NCBI GenBank assembly: GCA_012031415.1
Contig: JAAUTN010000035.1
Coordinates: forward strand, 1 to 33,303
From: Leptolyngbyaceae cyanobacterium SM1_4_3
GTDB lineage: Bacteria; Cyanobacteriota; Cyanobacteriia; Elainellales; Elainellaceae
Length of the DNA: 33,303 bases
Direction of reading: 5' to 3'
Made by a program: the position numbers and the translations under genes. The notes beneath the pieces are model-generated. The model saw nothing but the letters and a program-made list of their open reading frames with translations, made no database searches and was not told the DNA's origin. Of this stretch, positions 14,641-23,509 are shown one piece after another; the stretch's first letter is position 1, and the number at the start of each line of letters is the position of its first letter.

Positions 14641-15156
14641 ATGGCGGTTTTGTACTGGTCGCTGGTTGCGCTAATGGTAGTCGGTGTGGTTGGAGCAGTT
14701 GTTCCGGGACTTCCTGGGACTAGCCTGGTTGTAGTGGCGATCGCCATCTGGGGCTTTGCTCAAGGATTTGCGGGACTGTGGATTCCAATTGCGGTCGCTA
14801 TTACAGTCCTGCTGCTGAGCGTAGGCGTTGACTTGCTAGCAACCTACTGGGGTGCAAAGAAAGCCGGAGCTAGCAAATGGGGTCAGATTGGGGCAATTGT
14901 GGGCTTGCTGCTGGGATTCTTTGGGCTGCTGCCAGCACTGCCATTTGGCGGTCCCTTGCTGGGAATTCTCATCGGCCCACTTGCGGGAGCCATTATCGGC
15001 GAATACCTCTATCGGCAAGACCTGACATTGGCAGTCAAAGCCGGAGTTGGCATCGTGGTAGGGTCACTAATCGGCAACCTGATCCAGGGTTTGTTGGCGA
15101 TCGCCGCTGTCGTAGTCTTCCTCGTCTCAACCTGGCCCCAAGTGCAAGCGTTTTAA
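14641..15156 (+). CDS. DUF456 domain-containing membrane protein
   Basis: The 171-residue, very hydrophobic protein has about five membrane segments with glycine-rich loops. VPGLPGTSLVVVAIAIWG near the N-terminus and DLLATYWGAKKAGASKWG in the middle are the typical DUF456 blocks, followed by GPLLGILIGPLAGAIIGEY. The function of the family is not known. It ends 25 bases before a strong hairpin that also faces the end of the kinase gene on the other strand. Confidence 0.85.
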   Translation: MAVLYWSLVALMVVGVVGAVVPGLPGTSLVVVAIAIWGFAQGFAGLWIPIAVAITVLLLSVGVDLLATYWGAKKAGASKWGQIGAIVGLLLGFFGLLPALPFGGPLLGILIGPLAGAIIGEYLYRQDLTLAVKAGVGIVVGSLIGNLIQGLLAIAAVVVFLVSTWPQVQAF

Positions 15157-15181
15157 GCAGAATAGCACTGACTTACGGGGT

Positions 15182-15218
15182 TAAGATCTGCGACTTCTGC
15201 GAGAAGTCGCAGATCTTA
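15182..15218. terminator. Strong hairpin between convergent genes, likely bidirectional terminator
   Basis: TAAGATCTGCGACTTCT (15182-15198) is exactly complementary to 15202-15218 around a 3-base loop. On the plus strand a short T-run follows 8 bases later. It lies between the stops of the DUF456 gene (15156) and the kinase gene (15241). A bidirectional terminator is the simplest reading, although GACTTACGG just before it recalls the ends of the MITE at 13815, so it may have come from such an element. Confidence 0.55.
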
Positions 15219-15240
15219 GCGCTCACTTTTTGCTTACTCC

Positions 15241-16269
15241 TCATCCCCCATCCACCAGCACTCTCAGAGCGACTTTCATCTCTTCAACGGTGGTTGTGGC
15301 GGTGCCAAACTGCCGCACGACGATGCTAGCGGCCAGGTTGCCTAGAACGGCTGCTTCCCAGGGAGATGCACCGACGGTAAGGGCGATGGTTAGCGCGGCG
15401 GCTACGGTGTCTCCAGCCCCAGTTACGTCAAATACCTCGGTGCGATTAAAGGCGGGGATTGCAGAATGATTGCCATCGCGGTCAAACAGGCTCATTCCTT
15501 CTTCGCCTCTGGTAATCAGGATGTGCTGCGCCTGAGTTAACGCTAGAAGGTCACGTCCGGCTTGCTCAAGCGCTGAAGGAGAGGCGATCGCATATCCCAC
15601 TGCGAGTTCTGCTTCTGGCAGGTTTGGGGTAAATAAGAAGGCTCCTGTGTAACGGTGCAGTTCGGTTTGAGCATCCACTATGGTTTGAGCATGGGACAGG
15701 GCCGCCTCAACGACTGGCTGCGTCAAACCTCCATCGCCGTAGTCTGAGCAGACGATCGCCTGAGCAAACTTTGACTGCTGCTGAATGTATTCTGCTAGCC
15801 GAAGCTGTAAGTCAGCAGCAGGCAAGCTATCCGATTTGCGATCGATTCTCACAATCTGCTGCGTTACCGACTGACGGGCATGACCAGAGATGCGGGTTTT
15901 GGTGACGGTGGGGCGATCGCGGTCAACCAAAATCCCTTGCGTATCAACCCCGGCGGTTTCAAAAATTTGCCTCAGCGCTCTTCCCTGGTCATCTTTGCCG
16001 ACTAGCCCAACGGCTTTGACCTGCGCTCCTAGCTTGGCCAAATTGTAAACTGCGTTGGCTCCCCCTCCTGGCACCTGTCGCGTCGTTTCATGCCGCAGGA
16101 TTAAAACGGGAGCTTCTCGTGAAATTCGCTCTACTTGCCCCGTGAGGAATTCATCTAGAGTCAGGTCGCCGACTACTAAAACCTGCGATCGCCCAAAATT
16201 CTCTAAAAGTTGCCAGAGCCGATCGGCCGCAGATCGGAGTTGAGCAGTAAAGTCAGCTTCTAAAAACAT
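15241..16269 (-). CDS. PfkB-family sugar kinase, HldE/RfaE N-domain type
   Basis: The 342-residue protein is a ribokinase-fold kinase. VPGGGANAVYNLAKLGAQV (about 67-85) is the N-terminal PfkB signature and DVTGAGDTVAAALTIAL (about 281-297) the C-terminal one, with the catalytic Asp in G284-A-G-D287. The start VLVVGDLTLDEFLTGQVERIS is typical of the D-glycero-beta-D-manno-heptose-7-phosphate kinase domain of HldE, and no nucleotidyltransferase domain follows. It could make an activated heptose precursor for surface sugars, but the substrate is inferred from family resemblance only. It is transcribed toward the DUF456 gene. Confidence 0.8.
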   Translation of the reverse strand: MFLEADFTAQLRSAADRLWQLLENFGRSQVLVVGDLTLDEFLTGQVERISREAPVLILRHETTRQVPGGGANAVYNLAKLGAQVKAVGLVGKDDQGRALRQIFETAGVDTQGILVDRDRPTVTKTRISGHARQSVTQQIVRIDRKSDSLPAADLQLRLAEYIQQQSKFAQAIVCSDYGDGGLTQPVVEAALSHAQTIVDAQTELHRYTGAFLFTPNLPEAELAVGYAIASPSALEQAGRDLLALTQAQHILITRGEEGMSLFDRDGNHSAIPAFNRTEVFDVTGAGDTVAAALTIALTVGASPWEAAVLGNLAASIVVRQFGTATTTVEEMKVALRVLVDGG

Positions 16270-16372
16270 AAGGCGGAGGACAGGAGGATTGAAAGAGTAG
16301 GGGCGATCGCCCCGATCATAGATGAATGGGGGCGATCGTATCCTCTCAATCTCTAATCCTTAACCCTAATCT

Positions 16373-16492
16373 CTAATTACCTGAGATCAGCGGCGCAAAC
16401 AACTCCTTAGGAATTACACCGTGAATTCCCTTGACGATATCGACCACCTGAGAAACTTCAAAGTCGATTGCTGCACTGCCAAAGAGAATTTT
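16373..16492 (-). pseudogene. C-terminal fragment of an unrecognised gene
   Basis: The spacer between the kinase and the next regulator contains a minus-strand frame of 39 codons that ends at TAG 16373-16375 and is closed upstream by a TAG at 16493-16495. It reads KILFGSAAIDFEVSQVVDIV and ends PKELFAPLISGN, which has the composition of a protein end. No start codon or upstream part is found, so I read it as the tail of a deleted gene. The family is not recognised. Confidence 0.4.
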
Positions 16493-16642
16493 CTAGTGCT
16501 AATTCAAAAATGACACAGTAGAATCTGTATCCCTTTTGCCAAAACGTATCCTATAACACAACGCCTACTTAAAACTCAAGAGAATCTGAATCTTACGAGA
16601 TCCACAAACTGTTTACGGATAGCCCTGGATTCGGTTGTGCAT

Positions 16643-17317
16643 ATGCGAATTCTACTCGTCGAAGATGATGCGAGGCTGGGCGAGGCGCTTTTGGAGGCGC
16701 TGACTGACCAACGCTATGTTGTTGATGTTGCCAGAGATGGCGAAAAAGGGTGGCAGCAGGTCACAACGTTGCCCTATGACTTAATTCTGCTGGACGTTAC
16801 GCTGCCAAAGTTAGACGGCATGAGCTTGTGTCAACGTCTGCGTATCCAGGGTTATCACCAGCCGCTGATGATGCTGACGGCCCGCGATACCAGTGCTGAC
16901 AAAATTGCTGGGCTGGATGCGGGAGCCGATGACTATGTGGTGAAGCCGTTTGACCTGCCGGAACTGTTGGCGCGAGTTCGAGCGCTGTTGCGGCGCGGTG
17001 GTTCTGGTTCGTCTCCAGGAATGCAGTGGGGCAGTTTGCGACTTAACCCCAGTACGTATGAGGTGCAGTATGGCGATCGCCCCCTCCGTCTCACTCCTAA
17101 AGAGTTCTCGATTCTAGAATTGCTGGCTCGCAATGGTCGCCGCGTTCTCAGTCGGGCTGCTGTAATTGAGCATATTTGGTCTTTGCAGGAACCCCCCGAA
17201 GAAGACACAGTTAAGACTCATATCAAAAGTTTGCGCCAAAAGCTCAGAGCCTCCGGTGCCCCTGAAGATCTAATTGAAACGGTGCATGGGTTAGGATATC
17301 GGTTAAAGCAAATTTAG
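16643..17317 (+). CDS. OmpR-family response regulator, orphan
   Basis: The 224-residue regulator starts best at ATG 16643 (MRILLVEDDARLGEAL); a GTG two codons earlier is less likely. The receiver has D8-D9, the phospho-acceptor D51 in LLDVTLPKLDG, LTARDTS and VVKPFD. The winged-helix domain (about 125-224) contains LTPKEFSILELLARNGRRVL and HIKSLRQKLRA and ends HGLGYRLKQI. No histidine kinase is adjacent. Its last 15 bases overlap the end of recD2 on the other strand. It resembles the RppA group of cyanobacterial regulators in general build. Confidence 0.88.
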   Translation: MRILLVEDDARLGEALLEALTDQRYVVDVARDGEKGWQQVTTLPYDLILLDVTLPKLDGMSLCQRLRIQGYHQPLMMLTARDTSADKIAGLDAGADDYVVKPFDLPELLARVRALLRRGGSGSSPGMQWGSLRLNPSTYEVQYGDRPLRLTPKEFSILELLARNGRRVLSRAAVIEHIWSLQEPPEEDTVKTHIKSLRQKLRASGAPEDLIETVHGLGYRLKQI

Positions 17318-19567
17318 CCGCTTTTCTAGTAAGGTGTGTCGCTGCTGATCTTTAACCTGTCGAACAGCAAGGGCGATCGCCTTTTGTGGCCCCACCAAAA
17401 TCGCTAGTTTTTTGGCACGGGTCAGTCCGGTGTAGATCAGATTTCGGCTGAGCATTAAGTAGTGCTGCATATAGAGCGGTAGAATCACCACCGGATACTC
17501 ACTTCCCTGACTTTTGTGAATAGTGACTGCCCAGGCAAGGGTAATTTCGTTCAGGTCGGCATAATCATAACTCACCAACTTGTCTGTAAACTGCACACTC
17601 ACTTCCTGTTCTTCAGGGTCAACTGCTGCAATCACGCCTAAATCTCCGTTGAACACTTCACGGTCATAGTCATTTACTTTTTGAATGATGCGATCGCCCA
17701 CCCGCAACACCATTCCCCCTCGCTCAATCTGCGCTTTTGTGGCACTGGGCGGATTAATCAGCGCTTGCAGCACACCATTCAAATTGCGCGTCCCAACTTC
17801 CCCTCGCGTCATCGGACATAGCACCTGCACCTCTCGCGCCACCTCAAACCCCAGTTGGGGAATCAAATCATTAATTAAATCGCGGATTGCCTGAATTCCG
17901 TCCTGTGGCTCTGGTGCGCCCAGCCACAAACAGTCTGATGTAGGCGTATCAGAAACAGGTTCTAACTTGGGAAACTGCCCTTGATTGATCCGGTGGGCGT
18001 TACTCACAATCTGGCTAGTCTGAGCCTGACGAAACACTTGTGTGAGTCGCACCACTGGAATTTTTTCAGACGCAATCAAGTCCTGCAAAACTGCTCCTGG
18101 CCCGACGCTAGGCAACTGGTCAATATCTCCCACCAATAACAGTTGAGCATCCAGAGGAACCGCTTTGAAAAGTGAGTTTGCCAAGAATAAATCCAGCATA
18201 GAAGCTTCGTCTACCACGATCGCCTGCGCGGGAATCGGATACTCCTGATCGCGCTTAAACTTCATTGTTTTGGGATCAAACTCCAATAAACGGTGAATTG
18301 TTTTAGCAGGTTGCCCGGTCATTTCACTTAACCGTTGGGCGGCTCGTCCCGTAGGGGAAGCCAGGGCGATCGCCTTCCCCATTGCTCGCCACAGCGCCAC
18401 AATCGTGCGCGTCGTAAAGGTCTTACCGCAACCCGGCCCACCCGTGAGAATCAGGACTCGCTGACTGGCAGCCATTTCAACCGCATAACGCTGCTGCTCT
18501 GAAAGCTGCAATCCTGTTTTTTCGGTGAAGCGATCGAGCCAGCGCTGCACACGCGGCAGGTCTGCACTTAGGGGCTGACTGAGTAACTGTTGCGATCGCT
18601 CTGCCAGTTTCTTTTCTGCCCCATAAAAAGCAGGAGCATAATAAACCTGTGTTTCGCTATTGGGAATTGCTTCCTCAACCAGTTCTCCATCACTCACCAT
18701 CTGTTGCATGATCGAGGCTACCTGTGTGGGTTCAGGGCGGTGATCAGCAATTTCAAGCCGTTTCACCACTCGACTCACCAACTCATCTTGGGGCAAAAAA
18801 CAGTGCCCTTCTTCAGAGGCTTCGGTTAACACATGAAGCGTGCCGCTGCGATAGCGAAACTCAGAATCGGGGGCGATTCCCAGGTTGCGGGCGATCGCAT
18901 CTGCCGTGACAAAGCCAATGCCATACACGTCCGTTGCTAATTGATAAGGATTGCGCGTTACGGTGGCGATCGACTCATCGCCATACTGCTTATAAATCTT
19001 AACTGCGTAGGTGGTTGAAACTCCGTGCCCTTGCAGAAACAGCATGACTTCTTTAATGGCTTTCTGTGTCACCCAGGCCGCTTGAATTAACTTCACTCGC
19101 TTTTTGGCAATCCCCGGCACTTCTACCAGACGCTCAATCTGGTGTTCAATTACCTCCAGCGTTTCTAGCCCAAAGTGCGCCACAATCCGCTTGGACGTGA
19201 CTGGGCCGACCCCTTTAATTAAGCCACTGCCCAAATACTTTTCAATTCCAGTTAAGGTAGCGGGTTTAGTTTCCCGATATTGAACAACCTGAAACTGCTG
19301 TCCATATTTGGGATGTTCTCGCCAGGTGCCGTGAAGCTGTAAGGTTTGCCCCGCTTGAATATTGGCAAAGTTGCCGACCACTGTAATTAACTCACTGGTA
19401 CGAGGTGCCTTCAGCCGCGCCACCGTATAGCCCGACTCCTGAGAATGATAGGTCAACCGCTCCACCACCCCTTGCAATGGCTCAATCTGAGACGAAGCAG
19501 GAGAATCGTTTGATGGCTCAGAAGCGGAGGTTGGTGCTACTCGATAGTTTCCAGATGAGTTCGACAC
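17303..19567 (-). CDS. recD2: RecD2-type ATP-dependent DNA helicase
   Basis: The 754-residue protein is an SF1B helicase of the RecD2 type. It has an N-terminal OB-like region (about 30-100), helix-hairpin-helix segments (KGVGPVTSKRIVAHFG, EVPGIAKKRV), Walker A GGPGCGKT (376-383), Walker B DEAS (453-456), motif III LLVGDIDQLPSVGPG, and TIHKSQGSEYP plus YTGLTRAKK near the C-terminus. RecD2 unwinds DNA 5' to 3' and acts in repair without RecBC. The length is typical. The first 28 residues are Ser/Asn/Pro-rich and disordered, so the true start may be slightly later. It converges with and overlaps the response regulator. Confidence 0.92.
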   Translation of the reverse strand: MSNSSGNYRVAPTSASEPSNDSPASSQIEPLQGVVERLTYHSQESGYTVARLKAPRTSELITVVGNFANIQAGQTLQLHGTWREHPKYGQQFQVVQYRETKPATLTGIEKYLGSGLIKGVGPVTSKRIVAHFGLETLEVIEHQIERLVEVPGIAKKRVKLIQAAWVTQKAIKEVMLFLQGHGVSTTYAVKIYKQYGDESIATVTRNPYQLATDVYGIGFVTADAIARNLGIAPDSEFRYRSGTLHVLTEASEEGHCFLPQDELVSRVVKRLEIADHRPEPTQVASIMQQMVSDGELVEEAIPNSETQVYYAPAFYGAEKKLAERSQQLLSQPLSADLPRVQRWLDRFTEKTGLQLSEQQRYAVEMAASQRVLILTGGPGCGKTFTTRTIVALWRAMGKAIALASPTGRAAQRLSEMTGQPAKTIHRLLEFDPKTMKFKRDQEYPIPAQAIVVDEASMLDLFLANSLFKAVPLDAQLLLVGDIDQLPSVGPGAVLQDLIASEKIPVVRLTQVFRQAQTSQIVSNAHRINQGQFPKLEPVSDTPTSDCLWLGAPEPQDGIQAIRDLINDLIPQLGFEVAREVQVLCPMTRGEVGTRNLNGVLQALINPPSATKAQIERGGMVLRVGDRIIQKVNDYDREVFNGDLGVIAAVDPEEQEVSVQFTDKLVSYDYADLNEITLAWAVTIHKSQGSEYPVVILPLYMQHYLMLSRNLIYTGLTRAKKLAILVGPQKAIALAVRQVKDQQRHTLLEKRLNLL

Positions 19568-19679
19568 AGCAATCGTTAAGGAGACTCTCTCTTAGTGTAA
19601 TGCAGCAGAAATAGGGCGCGATCGCCCCTCCTCATCTGAATTGAGAAAAGGCGATCGCCTTTTGTACTAAATGTCTCTT

Positions 19680-19751
19680 GTAAGGGCGTAGCATTCGGTA
19701 AGTAGACTCTGGAATAGACCGAGAATCCTTGCCCGAATGCCACGCTCCTAC
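19680..19751. mobile_element. MITE-like palindromic repeat, copy 1
   Basis: GTAAGGGCGTAGCATTCGG (19680-19698) is an imperfect complement of the end CCCGAATGCCACGCTCCTAC (to 19751). The 72-bp sequence is nearly repeated at 27870-27940, sharing the centre GTAGACTCTGGAA, and the preceding bases AATGTC are also shared. No gene lies inside. The surrounding spacer 19568-19794 otherwise shows only HIP1 octamers. Confidence 0.75.
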
Positions 19752-19794
19752 AGTCTTTTGGGTGACAAATCAGGTTTTTCAAATGTTCTCTGAT

Positions 19795-20210
19795 TCAGGT
19801 GAAAAGGTTGAACAGTGTAATGCCACAGTCCTCAAAGTCACGGGTATTTCGTGTCACTAAAGTAAGTTGATGAATCCGGGCAGTTGCAGCAATTAATATA
19901 TCTGCTTGAGAGCGAGTTTTTCCCTGAATTCGTAAATGTCCGCGTAACTCACCAGAACATTTTGCAATTTCGACAGTGATAGGAATAATACGACAGTAAT
20001 TTGTAAGAAATCCCTCAAACCAAGCTTGAATTCTAGCGTTAGGTTTTGAGGCTAAGCCATAAATAATTTCTTCCAGCGTAACGACCTTAGTGCGATGGAG
20101 GAAATTCCTGCACTCCAGTTCAACACGCTTGGATTAGGCTGAGGCCGTGCCAGTTCGCTAATAATGTTGGTGTCACATAAAAGTGTCGTAAAGATTTTCA
20201 GCAAAAACAT
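19795..20210 (-). pseudogene. VapC-like PIN-domain toxin, frameshifted
   Basis: Two frames together make one PIN-domain ribonuclease of about 138 residues. The first part (from ATG 20210) has LLCDTNIISELARPQPNPSV, including the first catalytic Asp. Near 20086 the frame shifts, and the second part reads TLEEIIYGLASKPNARIQAW, then SQADILIAATARIHQLTLVT and RNTRDFEDCGI, with the last acidic residues. One extra base at 20086 would restore a continuous protein. It overlaps the 3' end of the antitoxin gene by 38 bases. As given it would not make an active toxin. Confidence 0.75.
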
Positions 20211-20460
20211 TTGAACGATCTTGGCGAGGAGGAACTTCAAGTAAATAATTTTCTTCCTCACAAAGCTGATAGAGTTCAGCAAATGCGTCAGCCAGAGATT
20301 GTTTTTGTTGCTGCTGCCAGTCCAAAAACTTTTGAAGTGTCTCAGGCTCAATGACTGCTGCTACAAGCTGGTCTTGCTTGTAAATGAGCTGAGGTTCTTC
20401 AATTGCAGCGTTAAGGAGTTTTGGAAAATTCCGCTGTGCTTCTTCGAGTTTCCAAGCCAT
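20173..20460 (-). CDS. Phd/YefM-like antitoxin
   Basis: The 95-residue protein starts MAWKLEEAQRNFPKLLNAAI, the typical beginning of Phd/YefM antitoxins (an N-terminal dimerising DNA-binding domain), followed by EPQLIYKQDQLVAAVIEPET and a charged helical tail that would bind the toxin. GAGGT lies nine bases before the ATG. The PIN toxin gene overlaps its end. If the toxin really is broken, the antitoxin is left without a partner. It probably represses its own promoter, as is known for the family. Confidence 0.75.
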   Translation of the reverse strand: MAWKLEEAQRNFPKLLNAAIEEPQLIYKQDQLVAAVIEPETLQKFLDWQQQQKQSLADAFAELYQLCEEENYLLEVPPRQDRSNVFAENLYDTFM

Positions 20461-20566
20461 CTGGATTACCTCTTGAGCTAAAGTTTAATTCAAACGGGTT
20501 CAATCCTGCTCAAATTGTAGGCTATTCTCTTTGCCGTCAACTTTTGGAAGCGATCGCCCTCAACGG

Positions 20567-21190
20567 TTAGCGACTCAACCAGGCGATCGCCTCTCGAATC
20601 CAATCTTCTGCGTCTGCATTTTTAGATAATGCGGTCTTCTGTCCAACGGCTCGTAGCGCCTGCATGATTTCGCTGGTGGTGTAGCCTAATGCCAGCAAAG
20701 TCATTTCGACATCTTCCTGAACAGTGGTTGCCGGGGCAGCATCGGGCAGGGTGGTCAAGCCAGACTGAAGCCGCCAGTCTGCTAGCTTTGCCTTGAGTTC
20801 CAGGGCAATTCGCTCGGCAGTTTTGGTGCCCACTCCAGGAGTCCGCGACAGCAGGCGGGTGTTGCTGCTGACGATTGCCTGCACCAGGTCTTGCAGCCCT
20901 AACGTATCTAATAGAGCAACTGCCAGTTGAGGTCCTACGCCGCTGACGCTGACGAGTTGGCGAAACAGGTCGCGTTCTGCCATTGACTCAAAGCCAAACA
21001 GCACCATCTGATCTTCTCGCACCTGTAGATGAGTGAAGACCTGCACCACCTCGCCAACCGGAAACGTCTGAGTCATACGGGGAATCACCTGTAGCTCATA
21101 GCCAATCTGGTTGACTTCGAGCGTGAGAATCACCCGACTGCTGCTGATTTTTTGAATTGCGGCGAGAGTGCCTTTGAGGTAGCTGATCAT
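20567..21190 (-). CDS. ruvA: Holliday junction branch migration protein RuvA
   Basis: The 207-residue protein has the three RuvA domains. The N-terminal OB domain begins MISYLKGTLAAIQKISSSRV. The tandem helix-hairpin-helix domain includes LVSVSGVGPQLAVALL and LLSRTPGVGTKTAERIALEL. The C-terminal domain (about 155-207), which contacts RuvB, includes ALGYTTSEIMQALRAV. RuvA tetramers bind Holliday junctions and direct the RuvB motor. The length is normal. It starts 33 bases after the sucrose-phosphate phosphatase gene, on the same strand, and may be read from the same transcript. Confidence 0.95.
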   Translation of the reverse strand: MISYLKGTLAAIQKISSSRVILTLEVNQIGYELQVIPRMTQTFPVGEVVQVFTHLQVREDQMVLFGFESMAERDLFRQLVSVSGVGPQLAVALLDTLGLQDLVQAIVSSNTRLLSRTPGVGTKTAERIALELKAKLADWRLQSGLTTLPDAAPATTVQEDVEMTLLALGYTTSEIMQALRAVGQKTALSKNADAEDWIREAIAWLSR

Positions 21191-21223
21191 TCAACCGGGT
21201 GGGCGGAGCAGTTCTTAGCCAAT

Positions 21224-21972
21224 CTAGCTGAAAAAGCCAAAATGCTGTAAGCCCTCTAGAATACCACCTGCACAGTGAGACTGCGCTAAGTAGCGATCGC
21301 CCGATGGGTTTTCGTGATGCCAGTTGAGCAGCTCTGGCTGAGCGTTGCCGACGATGATGCCGCGTGAGTGATTTGCCTGAAACATCGACAAATCGTTGCC
21401 CGAATCGCCACAAACAACGGTTCTTTCCCTGGGCATCTGAAAGCCTTGCTGAAGGAACCCAACGGCTGCTCCTTTGTTTGCCCGCTTTGGCAAAATGTCC
21501 AGGTCATGCCCGCTGCTGTAGACCAACTGAGCGTCTAAGCCCTGGTCTTTGAGTTCCGCTTCCAGGCAAGCCAATACTTCTTTAGACGCAGTTTCTTTCA
21601 GGAAATAGCTGGCTTTAAAGTCTCCCTGTTCCGTTTGCGGTTGGGGGGTCAGGTCGTTGAATTGAGCGGCGATCGCCCTGATCTTGTCTCGATCCCAGCG
21701 CTGTTGAGTTGGCTTGTCCAGGTGGGGTCGGGCGTATCTCCATCCTGGCGATAAATTTCGGTGCCTACTGCCAGAACCAGCAGGTCAGGTTTGATTAGCG
21801 GTTTCTCAGAGCGCAGTTCTTCAAACAAAGGGAGCGATCGCCCTGTCGCATAGACAATCACCGTGCCGTGTTCCTCACGATGCTGAAGCAACTGGTGATT
21901 GAGTCTTTCTAGCGCCTCATCATCCCCCACCAGAGTATTATCCAGGTCGGTTACAAACAAGAATCTTGCCAC
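21224..21972 (-). pseudogene. spp: Sucrose-phosphate phosphatase, frameshifted
   Basis: Two frames make one HAD-superfamily phosphatase of about 249 residues. The first (ATG 21972) has FVTDLDNTLVGD, with nucleophile D9 and D11, then VYATGRSLPLFEEL and AVGTEIYRQDGDTPDPTW. After a break near 21703 the second reads QRWDRDKIRAIAAQFNDL, ASYFLKE, KRANKGAAVGFL and VVCGDSGNDLSMF, the last catalytic block. One extra base at 21703 (AACAG to AACCAG) restores a continuous protein. The enzyme releases sucrose from sucrose 6-phosphate, a compatible-solute step in cyanobacteria. A real lesion would remove the C-terminal half; an assembly error is equally possible. Confidence 0.8.
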
Positions 21973-22074
21973 AGTCCCCCCTTACTATTCACGCTACCGC
22001 AAAAACTGCTGAGGCTAACGAGATCACAATACACTGCAAGGGTGCTTCTTCGCTGTTTCCTAGATCGCTTGCTA

Positions 22075-23328
22075 ATGAACTCTTTTCGCCGAAAGCTGCT
22101 TGCCGGGCTGCCCCAACTTGATCATCGCGTTTGGATTTTGATTGCAGGTCGTCTTCTATCTCAAGTTGGGAATGGATTTACCTTATTCTATGCGCCGATT
22201 TTCTTTGTCAACCAGGTTGGGCTATCTGCAACAATCGTCGGCATTGGCATCGGCAGCGGTTCCATTTCGGGCGTGCTGGGGCGGATTTTGGGTGGCTCGT
22301 TTGCCGACTCGCCTCGCTGGGGGCGCAGAAAAACCCTACTGCTATCGGCGGCGGTTTCTGCCCTGGCAGATGTGTTTTTGGCACTCACTTACGACTTTCC
22401 CATTTTTCTTGTAGGTAACTTGCTGATGGGGCTGGGGATTGGGCTGTATTGGCCCGCGACCGAAGCCGTTGTCGCCGATCTAACCACGCCCGACCAGCGC
22501 AATGAAGCCTTTGCGCTGACGCGATTGGGAGACACGGTAGGACTAGGTTTGGGCGTTATAGTCGGTGGCGCACTCCTTGAACTGACAGGAATTTATCGCG
22601 CTCTGTTTGTGATCGATGGACTCTCATTTTTAGTGTTTTTTGGAATTGTGTATGGGGCGATCGCTGAAACCGTCAACACCGAGCAGGGCGATCGCTCCCT
22701 ATTTAAAGGATGGGGAGTAGCATTGCGCGATCGCACCTTACTCATCTTTGCTCTGGTAAATATCCTGTTCACCACTTACCTATCGCAGATTAATAGCGCC
22801 ATGCCGCTCTATTTCACTAACTTTGTGCCCGTGAGCAGCGATGCATCGGGCTTTTCTACGTCTACCATCAGCACCTTATTTTCCTGGCACATTGTTTTGG
22901 CGGCGCTCACTCAGCTTCCCATTGCTCGTTTCCTCAATCGGTTTAGCCGTGTGCAGGCGCTCATCTGTTCGGCGCTGTTTTGGGGAGTTGGGTTTCTACT
23001 CATCTGGACGACTGGCATTGCCCCAGCCAGTCACTTACTTTGGGCAGTGTCGGGTTTAAGTGTGATGGCGATCGCCACCGCCGCTTACAACCCATCCGCT
23101 TCTGCCCTTGTTGTCGATCTGGCACCCGAATCTTTGCGGGGCGTTTACCTCTCAATCAACTCATTGTGCTGGGCAGTTGGCTATTTTGTTGGGCCAACAG
23201 TCGGCGGCTGGGCGATGGATCAAAATCGCGGAATTGCCCAAACCTTCTGGATTGCCTCCGCCCTAAGTGTCCTGGTTGGAATTGCGATTTTGCTTTACTT
23301 AGGCAAAGTTATTCGTCGTTTAAGTTGA
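22075..23328 (+). CDS. MFS transporter
   Basis: The 417-residue protein (from ATG 22075; a GTG at 22042 would add 11 residues) has about twelve membrane segments in two halves of six. GRILGGSFADSPRWGRRKTL contains the loop 2-3 motif GxxxDxxGRR-like signature of the major facilitator superfamily, and its counterpart in the second half is LPIARFLNRFSRVQ. WPATEAVVADLTTPDQRNEA in segment 4-5 is typical of drug and metabolite exporters. The substrate is not predictable. It is divergent from the sucrose-phosphate phosphatase gene, 102 bases away. Confidence 0.85.
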   Translation: MNSFRRKLLAGLPQLDHRVWILIAGRLLSQVGNGFTLFYAPIFFVNQVGLSATIVGIGIGSGSISGVLGRILGGSFADSPRWGRRKTLLLSAAVSALADVFLALTYDFPIFLVGNLLMGLGIGLYWPATEAVVADLTTPDQRNEAFALTRLGDTVGLGLGVIVGGALLELTGIYRALFVIDGLSFLVFFGIVYGAIAETVNTEQGDRSLFKGWGVALRDRTLLIFALVNILFTTYLSQINSAMPLYFTNFVPVSSDASGFSTSTISTLFSWHIVLAALTQLPIARFLNRFSRVQALICSALFWGVGFLLIWTTGIAPASHLLWAVSGLSVMAIATAAYNPSASALVVDLAPESLRGVYLSINSLCWAVGYFVGPTVGGWAMDQNRGIAQTFWIASALSVLVGIAILLYLGKVIRRLS

Positions 23329-23509
23329 GGGGAGTTGAGGGAATCCGTGCTTCGCGTCATCAGAACATTACTTTTTCGTAGCCCGTTATTTTCAAATTGG
23401 GATAAGATAGCTTGAACTAAACCAAAATCCATTCGCAAGGCTGGTTTTCTGCGTAAAGAGCTTGGCGTTGTAGATGGAAAAAGCATCTTACTCAGCCTTT
23501 AAATCCGCC

